A stretch of DNA of 5,785 bases, from NCBI GenBank assembly GCA_021802185.1, contig JAKAAV010000166.1, positions 1 through 5,785 of the forward strand. Direction: 5' to 3'. Source of the stretch: Chloroflexota bacterium (lineage in GTDB: Bacteria; Chloroflexota; Limnocylindria; Limnocylindrales; CSP1-4). Shown piece by piece: positions 1 through 5,566 of the stretch (position 1 is the stretch's first letter; every line of letters begins with the position of its first letter). The notes beneath the pieces were generated by a model. It was not told the origin of the DNA. It saw nothing but the letters and a program-made list of their open reading frames with translations, and ran no database searches. Made by a program: the position numbers and the translations under genes.

Positions 1-258
1 TACGTCGACCTCGGCCCGTCCGGATGGCGCGGGACGGAGCGAATGCAACTCTGCTGGATCTGCGGCCGACACTCCGCGAACGGCGGCACGGGGTCGGCGT
101 GTGACACGTGCCGGTTTCGGGTGAAGGGACCTCGGCCCGCGTCTGGCGGCGCCGGTGGTCGCGGGCGCGCGGACGTCATCGGTGGCCGCGCGGGAGAGCC
201 CGCGGCGGCGGACGAGTGGACGGCCACCCGGCGCCGCACCTCCGCCCCGTCCTCCTGA
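1..258 (+). CDS. Possible small zinc-ribbon-like protein, 5' end uncertain
   Basis: The frame is open from base 1 to a TGA at 256-258. It may be a complete 71-residue protein starting at ATG 43 or the tail of a gene beginning outside the window. From ATG 43 the protein has C4-x2-C7 and C20-x2-C23, a spacing typical of small zinc ribbons, followed by a basic stretch. From about residue 30 it becomes a low-complexity Gly/Ala/Arg tail that could be untranslated sequence read by chance in GC-rich DNA. A GGAG lies only 3 bases before ATG 43, too close for a good ribosome site. The gene converges on the phosphatase gene at 306. I do not recognise a family and infer no function beyond possible metal binding. 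Confidence 0.35.
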   Translation, partial: YVDLGPSGWRGTERMQLCWICGRHSANGGTGSACDTCRFRVKGPRPASGGAGGRGRADVIGGRAGEPAAADEWTATRRRTSAPSS

Positions 259-265
259 CGTCTCG

Positions 266-281
266 CGACGGCTGACCGTCG
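266..281. terminator. Candidate bidirectional hairpin terminator
   Basis: A perfect 6-bp stem (CGACGG / CCGTCG) encloses the tetraloop CTGA. It lies 8 bases after the stop of the small + strand frame and 25 bases beyond the stop of the - strand phosphatase gene, so it sits between two convergent stops. No run of T follows on either strand, so it is not a classical intrinsic terminator. Position is the main support. Confidence 0.3.
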
Positions 282-305
282 ACGCGCCGGCCCGCCCGTC
301 CGGTA

Positions 306-1613
306 TCAGGGCCCGAAGAGCTCCCGCATGTCGTTGGCGGAGCACGTCTGCGCCATGCAGCCGAGACCCCACGCGTCCTCGATCGTGCGCACGAGCGAGT
401 AGTGGTCGTGGGCCATGCCGGAGCGGGCGCCGGGCCGTGCGAGGGGACTGACGACGAGCGTCGCGACCCGCCCTCCGCCACCCGCGTCGGTCGTGCCTTC
501 GTCCCAGGTGATGAACAGGACGCTGTTCGCGAACATCGCGCTGCCCGTGATGCGTGGAACGAACGAGGCCAGGAAGGCATCGCCGGTGGCCGTCGAGCAG
601 TCGTGCATGTCGTTGCAGAGGTTCGGGATGATCAGCTCGAAGTCGGCCGCGGATGGGCTGAAGTGCGTGAAATCCATGATGCGGGCGCAGCGCGCGGGGT
701 TGGCGCTGATGTCGGTGAAGCTGATCGCCGGTTCGTGCTTCCGCGCGTAGGAGCCCGACCCGTCGGGGCCGGCCGAGGCGCCGGTGCCCGTGTAGCAGCC
801 CGAAGGCACGTTCTGGGCGAACACCGCCCACGTCTTCCCGCGCGCCTCGAGCTGATCGGCGAGGTTCCGCGCGGCGAGGTTGTACACGCCGTCGGACGCG
901 ACGCCCTGCGTCGAGCCGCCGAACAGCGCGATGTAGTTCGGCTCCGACGGGTGCGCGACCGCGTCATAGGCCGTGGCGAGGCCATAGCGGGAGGCGAGCT
1001 GGTTCAGGTAGGGAGCGTCGGGGGAACCGACGATCTGCCCGTATTCCCGGTTCTCCATCACGATCACGTAGACGTGGCCGAAATCCGGCACGCCCGATGC
1101 CGACGGCGAGCCGACCGGACCGCTCCCGAACGCCGCGCAGGCCGTCCGCCCATCGTTCCTGACCGTGACAGAGAGCCGTTTGGCCGCGGCAGCCGATCGC
1201 AGGGCAGGGACGCGCGTCGGCGGCACGCGCGCCCACAGGCGGAGCACGCCATCGGCGGGCGCGATCCCCTTGAGCAGGACGAGGGCCATCCCGGGCGCAC
1301 TGCATGTCCCGGCTTGCACGGTCGCCACGAGCCACCAGCGGGGGGACAGGCCGGCGACCTTCACGGCGGCGGTCGCCGTCGCGCCGTCGATCACGACGGT
1401 GGCACCACCGGCGAGCCCGTCAGCCGAGGGCCGGGCGGCGAGCACTGTCCGTCCCGATGCCGCCACGCGACCGGTCGGTGCGACGAGCGTCAGGAGCAGC
1501 AGTGCGGTCACCACGAGGGCGCGGCGCGCTGCCGGATGGAGGCCGGAGTCGACCGAGGGCGAGACGTCGGCAGAGCGGCCTGGGGCGGCGGCGGGACGGC
1601 TGGCCGCGGACAT
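306..1613 (-). CDS. Exported SapM-like phosphoesterase (phosphatase) with extra N-terminal domain
   Basis: The 435-residue product belongs to the phosphoesterase family that includes phospholipase C, AcpA-type acid phosphatases and mycobacterial SapM, a secreted phosphatidylinositol-3-phosphatase. The catalytic region spans about residues 178-420. It shows VIVMENREYG (184-192), HPSEPNYIALFGGST (221-235), YARKHEP (289-295), IPNLCNDMHD (329-338), ITWDEG (368-373) and HDHYSLVRTIEDAWGL (402-417). The HPSEPNY, ARKH, NDMHD and WDE blocks match my recollection of SapM closely. Residues 1-53 look like a long signal sequence: Arg30-Arg31, a hydrophobic core at 33-46, and likely cleavage near 50-53. 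Residues 55-175 form an additional, probably beta-rich domain absent from SapM. Eight cysteines in the exported part could form disulfides. ATG 1613 is the first usable start before the intergenic repeats, but no clear Shine-Dalgarno precedes it. Export and phosphomonoesterase activity are inferred; the substrate is unknown. Confidence 0.87.
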   Translation of the reverse strand: MSAASRPAAAPGRSADVSPSVDSGLHPAARRALVVTALLLLTLVAPTGRVAASGRTVLAARPSADGLAGGATVVIDGATATAAVKVAGLSPRWWLVATVQAGTCSAPGMALVLLKGIAPADGVLRLWARVPPTRVPALRSAAAAKRLSVTVRNDGRTACAAFGSGPVGSPSASGVPDFGHVYVIVMENREYGQIVGSPDAPYLNQLASRYGLATAYDAVAHPSEPNYIALFGGSTQGVASDGVYNLAARNLADQLEARGKTWAVFAQNVPSGCYTGTGASAGPDGSGSYARKHEPAISFTDISANPARCARIMDFTHFSPSAADFELIIPNLCNDMHDCSTATGDAFLASFVPRITGSAMFANSVLFITWDEGTTDAGGGGRVATLVVSPLARPGARSGMAHDHYSLVRTIEDAWGLGCMAQTCSANDMRELFGP

Positions 1614-1671
1614 GTCGTCATCGTAGGACGGGCCGTCATCACCGGACTTCCGTAGACCATGCCCGCGCCAC

Positions 1672-1784
1672 CGCGCGACGACCGTGTCCGTGGCGCGCGA
1701 CGACCGTGTCCGTGGCGCGCGACCGGCGTTCGTGGCGCGCGACCGGCGTTCGCGGCGCGCGACCGGCGTTCGCGGCGCGCGACC
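1672..1784. repeat. Tandem 20-22 bp repeat array, about 5.5 copies
   Basis: Five head-to-tail units are visible at 1672-1693, 1694-1715, 1716-1735, 1736-1755 and 1756-1775, with a partial sixth to 1784. The first two are identical 22-mers beginning CGCGCGACGACCGTG. The last three are 20-mers of the form CGCGCGACCGGCGTTCG(C/T)GG; the fourth and fifth are identical. Within the fourth and fifth units CGCGA-N7-TCGCG forms a perfect 5-bp dyad, and the third has one mismatch. The period is close to two turns of B-DNA, so copies would present on the same helix face. This suits a cooperative protein-binding array, but slippage-generated satellite DNA is an equally simple explanation. Confidence 0.85.
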
Positions 1785-1911
1785 CCGTCGACCGGCGCCG
1801 TCGACCTTTCCTTCGTCTACGACATCTGCATGAACACGACGCAGCACAAAGCGGCCACGCCCCGCGGGTCCATGAGCCGGATGGTCGGCGTCGCCCAAAG
1901 GGCCAGACTGG

Positions 1912-1929
1912 GGCCGGCCAACGCCGGCC
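1912..1929. other. Perfect 7-bp GC hairpin in the intergenic region
   Basis: GGCCGGC at 1912-1918 pairs perfectly with GCCGGCC at 1923-1929 around the tetraloop CAAC. It lies about 100 bases before the start of the + strand hydrolase gene, so it may fall in that gene's leader or between the two promoters. No T run follows it. It could be a leader structure, an operator-like dyad or chance in GC-rich sequence. Confidence 0.4.
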
Positions 1930-1991
1930 GCGTCCTCTCCGCGTCGCCGCCCGCCGAGGGTGTCGTGAGCGGAACCGGCATCGCCTGACGA

Positions 1992-2012
1992 CCGCCGACC
2001 AGGGATCGGCGG
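1992..2012 (+). promoter_or_regulatory. Hairpin directly upstream of the hydrolase ribosome site
   Basis: CCGCCGA (1992-1998) pairs perfectly with TCGGCGG (2006-2012) around a 7-base loop. The stem ends 5 bases before the Shine-Dalgarno at 2018. In the transcript it would stand beside the ribosome docking site and could affect initiation or mRNA stability. That role is inferred from position only. Confidence 0.35.
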
Positions 2013-2017
2013 CGCAC

Positions 2018-2022
2018 GGGAG
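2018..2022 (+). promoter_or_regulatory. Shine-Dalgarno fixing the hydrolase start
   Basis: GGGAG lies 7 bases before ATG 2030. The reading frame is open far upstream, to about 1304 through the tandem repeats and across the opposite-strand gene, so this site decides the start. The protein from here begins with a normal signal peptide. Confidence 0.7.
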
Positions 2023-2029
2023 ATCCCGG

Positions 2030-3328
2030 ATGCAGATCGACCCGGCCCTGCGGCCGACCCGTCATGCCCTTCCACGCGCGCTCCGGCTCGGTCGACCCGC
2101 GATCGTCGCCGCGACTGCCTCGACCCTCGCGGCGGCGTTGCTGCTCGGCGCGCCGGCCCGAACGCTCCCTGTCCCCGGCATCGGCGCGGTCGCCGCCGCC
2201 ACCGTCGCTCCGCCGGTCCCTCCCGGCGCCGTGCCAGGGCTCGGTGGCCTGCGCTGGGGGCTGATCGGGAACGACGGTGCGCATCTCGCGCCACAACGGG
2301 CCGCCGGCATCACCGTCCGGCTCTTCGAGCTCGACTGGGCCGTGTACGAGCCGGCGAAGGGCGTCTTCGACCAGGGGTATGTGACGTGGGCGCGCCAGCG
2401 GCTCGCCGGCCTGCGCGCCGCGGGCTTCCGCGTGATCCTCTCGCTCGGCGTCCAGATGGCACCGAGCTGGCTGCTGCAGGCCTACCCGAACGCGTACTAC
2501 GTCGACCAGTACGGCGACCGGTACACCGACGCCTGCTCGGGCTGCGAGGTGCCCAACTTCGTCTGGAACCAGGCGTTGCGCGTCGAGCAGGCGCGCTACG
2601 TGGCGCGCGCCTTCGCGGACTTCGGCAGGAGTTTCGCTGCCGTCCGGGTCGGGGGCGGTCACTTCGGCGAGCTCGGCTACCCGGCGGCGTCGTACGCCGG
2701 CCACGCGAACACGTACTGGGCGTTCGACGCGAACGCGCGCGCCATGAACCCGGTGCCAGGCTGGAAACCCGGCATGGCGTCTCCCCACGGCGAGGCGACC
2801 ACGTTCCTCAACTGGTACCTGGGCCGCCTGGCCAACTGCGAGCGTTTCCAGATCGCGACGGTCAGGCGCTCGTACACCGGGCCGATCATGCTGCTCCTGC
2901 CCTCGTTCGGGATCCGCCCCGGGCAGGCCGCTGCCGCGGCGACCCGGAACCTGGCGGGCACGACCAGCGCCGAGCGGAACGGGGAGATCCAGCGCGGCTA
3001 CGACTTCGCGCGGCAGGTCGCGGCGATCCCGGATCGTGGGGTCGTCGTCACGACGACCTGGCTCGACGCCGCGTGCGGCAATGACGCGAGCACGAGCGCC
3101 GCGGCCTGGAGCCCCGTGCACTACCTCGCGTACCTCGCGGCCCGGCGGGGCCTGTCGGTGTACGGCGAGAACACGGGACGCGGGACGGCGTCCGTGATGC
3201 GGTTCACGGCATCCCAGGCGCGGGCGTACCGGCTCGCCGGATTCCTGTGGTACGACGAGCAGGAGTTCCTGTCGGGGCGGTGGGCGACGCTGGACGACTA
3301 CGCCCGCCTGATCGCCGGAGCGGGCTGA
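2030..3328 (+). CDS. Exported TIM-barrel glycoside hydrolase-like protein (GH14/GH42-like)
   Basis: The product has 432 residues. Residues 1-43 look like a signal peptide: basic start, hydrophobic core about 24-39, and an APA cleavage motif at 41-43. A Pro/Ala/Val-rich linker follows, then a likely (beta/alpha)8 barrel from about 73. LDWAVYEPAKGVFD (101-114) matches the region near beta-strand 2 of GH42 and GH14 enzymes. Next come VILSLGVQMAPSWL (135-148) and YVDQYGDRYTD (157-167). GGGHFGELGYP (208-218) recalls the GxxGELRYP acid/base signature of beta-amylases, making Glu214 the candidate proton donor. GENTG (379-383) makes Glu380 a candidate second carboxylate near strand 7, and FLWYDE (405-410) fits strand 8. 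Four cysteines (169, 172, 270, 349) are present. Carbohydrate hydrolysis is inferred; the substrate is unknown and the family may be unassigned. The start is set by GGGAG 7 bases upstream. It is divergent from the SapM-like gene. Confidence 0.82.
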   Translation: MQIDPALRPTRHALPRALRLGRPAIVAATASTLAAALLLGAPARTLPVPGIGAVAAATVAPPVPPGAVPGLGGLRWGLIGNDGAHLAPQRAAGITVRLFELDWAVYEPAKGVFDQGYVTWARQRLAGLRAAGFRVILSLGVQMAPSWLLQAYPNAYYVDQYGDRYTDACSGCEVPNFVWNQALRVEQARYVARAFADFGRSFAAVRVGGGHFGELGYPAASYAGHANTYWAFDANARAMNPVPGWKPGMASPHGEATTFLNWYLGRLANCERFQIATVRRSYTGPIMLLLPSFGIRPGQAAAAATRNLAGTTSAERNGEIQRGYDFARQVAAIPDRGVVVTTTWLDAACGNDASTSAAAWSPVHYLAYLAARRGLSVYGENTGRGTASVMRFTASQARAYRLAGFLWYDEQEFLSGRWATLDDYARLIAGAG

Positions 3329-3361
3329 GCGAGGCGTGGATCAGCCGTCGCCACACTGGTG

Positions 3362-3405
3362 GTGGTCGGTCAGGCCGCGCCGAACCGCTCTGCTGCGTCG
3401 ACCAC
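3362..3405. terminator. Weak hairpin between convergent genes
   Basis: GTGGTCG (3362-3368) pairs perfectly with CGACCAC (3399-3405), with about 30 bases between the arms and a few further inner pairs. It lies between the stop of the hydrolase gene (3328) and the stop of the opposing racemase-family gene (3495). The loop is long and no T run is present. It is the best candidate stop signal seen in 3329-3494, which otherwise holds no gene. Confidence 0.2.
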
Positions 3406-3494
3406 GGCGCGATCCGGGCCCGTACCCGGCTCGCGGGCGTTCCCCTGCCGATACGACTCCACGGAGCCCGGACGACGCCGCCCCGAGGCTGCGC

Positions 3495-4586
3495 CTAGCC
3501 CCTCCCGACCGACGCCGTGACCCCGGCGCCCCAGATGTCGCCGATCGTGAAGCCCTCGGGGAACGGGTCCTCCGGGTCGAGGACGTAGCGCGCGTAGCCC
3601 GTGATCCAGGCGCTGCCGGAGAGGGTCGGAACCACTGCGGGCAGGCCGCCCACGGACGTCTCGCGCAGCAGGCGGCCGGTGAAGACGGTGCCGAGGATCC
3701 CCTCGTGGCGGAAGTCCTGCCCCAGCCCGAGCCGGCCCCGGGCATGGAGGGTCGCCATCTTGGCGCAGGTGCCGGTCCCGCAGGGCGAGCGGTCGATCGC
3801 GCCCGTCCACGTGTCGGGCCGGTCCCAGTCGAGCTCGCCGGTCGACACCACGACGGCGTTGCGCAGGTCCGCGTGCGGGCCGCTCGGCGGGCCGGAGAGC
3901 TCGGCGATCGTCGGGCCGATGATCTCCGGGTTCTCGGGGTGCACGCAGGGGAGCTGCTCGCGCGTCGCCGCCTTGATCATCTCGCCGATCCGGACGATGT
4001 CGCGCCCTTCGTCGGGCGTGAGCCGGAGCCCGAGCGCCGCCGCGTCGGCGATGACGTAGATCATGCCGCCCCAGGCGACGTCGACGGTGACCGTGCCGAG
4101 CGACGGCACCTCGACCGACGCGTCGAGCGCGAACACGAACGACGGTACGTTCTCGAACGTGATCCGCCTGGCGTGCCCGCCGGACACCTCCGCCCGGATG
4201 GCGACGAGGCCTGCCGGCGCCTCGAGGAGGAACTCCGTGACCGGCTCCTGCACGGGGACCATGCCCATCTCGATCAGCACGGTCGCGACGCAGATCGTGT
4301 TGGTCCCCGACATCGGCGGGTACTCGACCTGCTCCATGATGATGTAGCCGGTCGCCGCGCGCGGATCGGTCGGCGGCAGGATCAGGTTGCAGTTCGCCGC
4401 CGGGTACCCCCGCGGCTCGCGCAGCATCCGGAGCCGGATGTCGTCGTGGCGCTCCCGGAAGGCGACCATCTTCTCGAACATCGTCGCGCCCGGCACGTCC
4501 AGCACTCCCCCGACGATGACCCGTCCCGGCTCCCCGGCGGCATGCGCGTCGACGGCGACGAGCGCGTTCCCGGTCACGGCTGACAC
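3495..4586 (-). CDS. Proline racemase superfamily enzyme (hydroxyproline epimerase-like), Ser/Cys type
   Basis: The 363-residue product has the normal family length and the two-lobed proline racemase pattern. It shows VDAHAAGEPGRVIVGG (12-27), GYPAANCNLILPP (60-72), PPMSGTNTICVATVL (90-104) and DRSPCGTGTCAK (265-276). In proline racemase and 4-hydroxyproline 2-epimerase both catalytic bases are Cys. Here the first is Ser93 and the second Cys269. The residue after SG, often His, is Thr95. Ser/Cys members are known in the superfamily and have been tied to hydroxyproline epimerisation, so an epimerase acting on a hydroxyproline or related imino acid is likely. The substrate cannot be fixed from sequence. 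It is cytoplasmic, with no signal peptide. The start is GTG 4586, with AGGAG 8 bases upstream. The gene lies 11 bases after the GntR gene, so the two are almost certainly co-transcribed. Confidence 0.92.
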   Translation of the reverse strand: MSAVTGNALVAVDAHAAGEPGRVIVGGVLDVPGATMFEKMVAFRERHDDIRLRMLREPRGYPAANCNLILPPTDPRAATGYIIMEQVEYPPMSGTNTICVATVLIEMGMVPVQEPVTEFLLEAPAGLVAIRAEVSGGHARRITFENVPSFVFALDASVEVPSLGTVTVDVAWGGMIYVIADAAALGLRLTPDEGRDIVRIGEMIKAATREQLPCVHPENPEIIGPTIAELSGPPSGPHADLRNAVVVSTGELDWDRPDTWTGAIDRSPCGTGTCAKMATLHARGRLGLGQDFRHEGILGTVFTGRLLRETSVGGLPAVVPTLSGSAWITGYARYVLDPEDPFPEGFTIGDIWGAGVTASVGRG

Positions 4587-4594
4587 CTCTCGGA

Positions 4595-4599
4595 CTCCT
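4595..4599 (-). promoter_or_regulatory. Shine-Dalgarno overlapping the regulator stop codon
   Basis: On the - strand the sequence reads TAGGAG, so the AGGAG site overlaps the TAG stop (4598-4600) of the upstream GntR gene. It lies 8 bases before GTG 4586 and so supports that start. Ribosomes finishing the regulator would be placed directly over the enzyme's initiation site, which suggests translational coupling. Confidence 0.75.
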
Positions 4600-5407
4600 A
4601 CAGCCGCAGATGGCCCTCCATGGCCTGCCGTGCGCGCTCCGGGGCCCGTGCGGAGATCGCCTCGAAGACCGCGGCATGCCCCTCCTGCGACTGCGGCACC
4701 CGGACGGTCGTCGGCGTGACGCTGATGGTCCGTGTGAGCGTGAGCACGTCGCGCATCTGCTCGATCAACTGGAGGAACAGGCGGTTGTGCGTGGCACGCA
4801 GGATCGCGTCGTGGAACGCGATGTCGTGCGCCGTGTACGCCGACACGTCGGCCGTCGATCGCCCCAGGGCCTCGTACTCGCGGCGCATCGCGTCGAGGTC
4901 CTCGCGCGTGGCACGCTCGGCGGCCAGCGCCGCAGCCTCGGTCTCGATGACCCGCCGCAGCTCGAGGCTGTCGGCCATGATGTCGTCGAGCGCGCCGACC
5001 TCCAGTCGGGCCGCGAGCAGCTCCGCCGAGAGGTCGTTCCAGGCGGCTCGATCCGCCACGCGGCTGTAGCGCCCCTGCCGGCTCGTCACCATGCCGAGCG
5101 TCGCCACGATCTTGAGCGCCTCGCGCACGACCGGGCGGCTCACCTGGAACTCGCGCGCGAGGTCGGCGGCGGCGGGGAGGGGATCGCCCGGCTTGAAGTG
5201 GCCGAGCAGCATGCTCCCGACGAGGGCGCGGGCCACCTGGCGCGGCAGTGTCTGCGCGGACAGCGAGCCGAACGCGCGGCGCGTCCGCGCGTCCGGTGCC
5301 ACGCCGTCGGACGCGTCAGGGACCGGGATCGGAGCGGCGCTCGCGGGCGAGGCGCCGTTGCCCGAGTCGGAATCCTGCGGGCGCACCCCGAGCGTCTCGT
5401 CGTCCAC
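4598..5407 (-). CDS. GntR-family transcriptional regulator, FadR/FCD subfamily
   Basis: From GTG 5407 the product has 269 residues. Residues 1-50 are a low-complexity, Ala/Pro/Asp-rich extension. A winged helix-turn-helix spans about 52-117, including GDPLPAAADLAREFQVS (74-90) and SRPVVREALKIVATLGMV (90-107), the standard GntR DNA-binding signature. A helical FCD ligand-binding domain covers about 145-266. The usual metal-site residues are present: Asp195, His199, His244 and His266. The protein ends only three residues after His266. It most likely represses its own operon and releases DNA on binding a small acid or imino acid. The racemase-family gene follows at 11 bases and the aminotransferase gene is divergent, both typical target positions. 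The start is uncertain: no good Shine-Dalgarno precedes GTG 5407, TTG 5425 is an alternative, and the long N-terminal tail could mean a later start such as GTG 5302. Confidence 0.9.
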   Translation of the reverse strand: MDDETLGVRPQDSDSGNGASPASAAPIPVPDASDGVAPDARTRRAFGSLSAQTLPRQVARALVGSMLLGHFKPGDPLPAAADLAREFQVSRPVVREALKIVATLGMVTSRQGRYSRVADRAAWNDLSAELLAARLEVGALDDIMADSLELRRVIETEAAALAAERATREDLDAMRREYEALGRSTADVSAYTAHDIAFHDAILRATHNRLFLQLIEQMRDVLTLTRTISVTPTTVRVPQSQEGHAAVFEAISARAPERARQAMEGHLRL

Positions 5408-5447
5408 GGGATCATCGTAGCGCAACCCGTGGCACCCCCGGTAGTAT

Positions 5448-5467
5448 CTTGTCAGGCAAGCAGACAA
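5448..5467. promoter_or_regulatory. Candidate GntR/FadR operator in the divergent promoter region
   Basis: CTTGTCAGGCAAG (5448-5460) is a 13-bp palindrome with one mismatched pair. It differs by one base from the TNGTNNNACNA pattern known for FadR-subfamily regulators. An overlapping second dyad, TTGTC-N9-GACAA (5449-5453 and 5463-5467), has perfect 5-bp arms. Both sit in a conspicuously AT-richer patch (about 5441-5468) in the 159-base gap between the divergent GntR and aminotransferase genes, where promoters are expected. The - strand offers TTGTCT and TTGCCT as -35-like elements and the + strand TAGTAT as a -10-like element, but no well-spaced pair was found. Control of both genes from this site is inferred. 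Confidence 0.55.
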
Positions 5468-5556
5468 ACGTGAGCGTCGGCGCAGGCGGAGGCGCGATCG
5501 GGAGCGCGGGGGAGTCTCGGGCGCCCGTCCCGCGCGTCGCCCCGCAGGCCCGGACG

Positions 5557-5561
5557 AGGAG
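5557..5561 (+). promoter_or_regulatory. Shine-Dalgarno of the aminotransferase gene
   Basis: AGGAG lies 5 bases before ATG 5567 and selects this start over the in-frame ATG at 5630, which sits closer to the conserved domain but has no comparable site. Confidence 0.7.
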
Positions 5562-5566
5562 TGATC

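Larger units (their letters stand above)
1614..2029. other. Divergent intergenic region with repeats and hairpins
   Basis: This 416-base stretch separates the - strand phosphatase gene from the + strand hydrolase gene and must hold both promoters. From left to right it contains a 58-base leader for the phosphatase gene, a tandem repeat array (1672-1784), a somewhat AT-richer patch (about 1807-1856), a perfect hairpin (1912-1929), and a second hairpin (1992-2012) beside the ribosome site of the hydrolase gene. Open frames cross the region on both strands, but they are Arg-rich, repetitive and unlike any family I know, so I do not call a gene. No convincing -35/-10 pair could be fixed by eye. 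Confidence 0.6.

Noticed and set aside
1787..1805. GTCGAC-N7-GTCGAC next to the repeat array
   Set aside because: Each GTCGAC is itself a palindrome and pairing does not extend further; it is most simply a common GC-rich hexamer occurring twice.
1659..1988. A 109-codon + strand frame in the intergenic region
   Set aside because: It is mostly a translation of the tandem repeats, Arg-rich and without recognisable domain or ribosome site; its long overlap with the promoter region argues against a gene.
1304..2029. Extension of the hydrolase frame upstream of ATG 2030
   Set aside because: The extension crosses the opposite-strand phosphatase gene and the repeat array, and is Arg-rich; the good Shine-Dalgarno plus signal peptide at 2030 indicates the true start.
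3414..3429. CCGGG-N6-CCCGG hairpin in the convergent gap
   Set aside because: The stem is only 5 bp with no T run; it is too weak to call a terminator.
3336..4583. Long + strand frame opposite the racemase gene
   Set aside because: It is an Arg/Asp-rich antisense shadow caused by high GC content; no motif or ribosome site supports it.
3370..4677. Long alternative - strand frame over the racemase gene
   Set aside because: It is an Arg-rich shadow in the wrong frame of a gene with clear family motifs.
5518..5527. CGGGCGCCCG palindrome before the aminotransferase
   Set aside because: It is a 10-bp loopless palindrome expected at this base composition, with no positional support as an operator or terminator.
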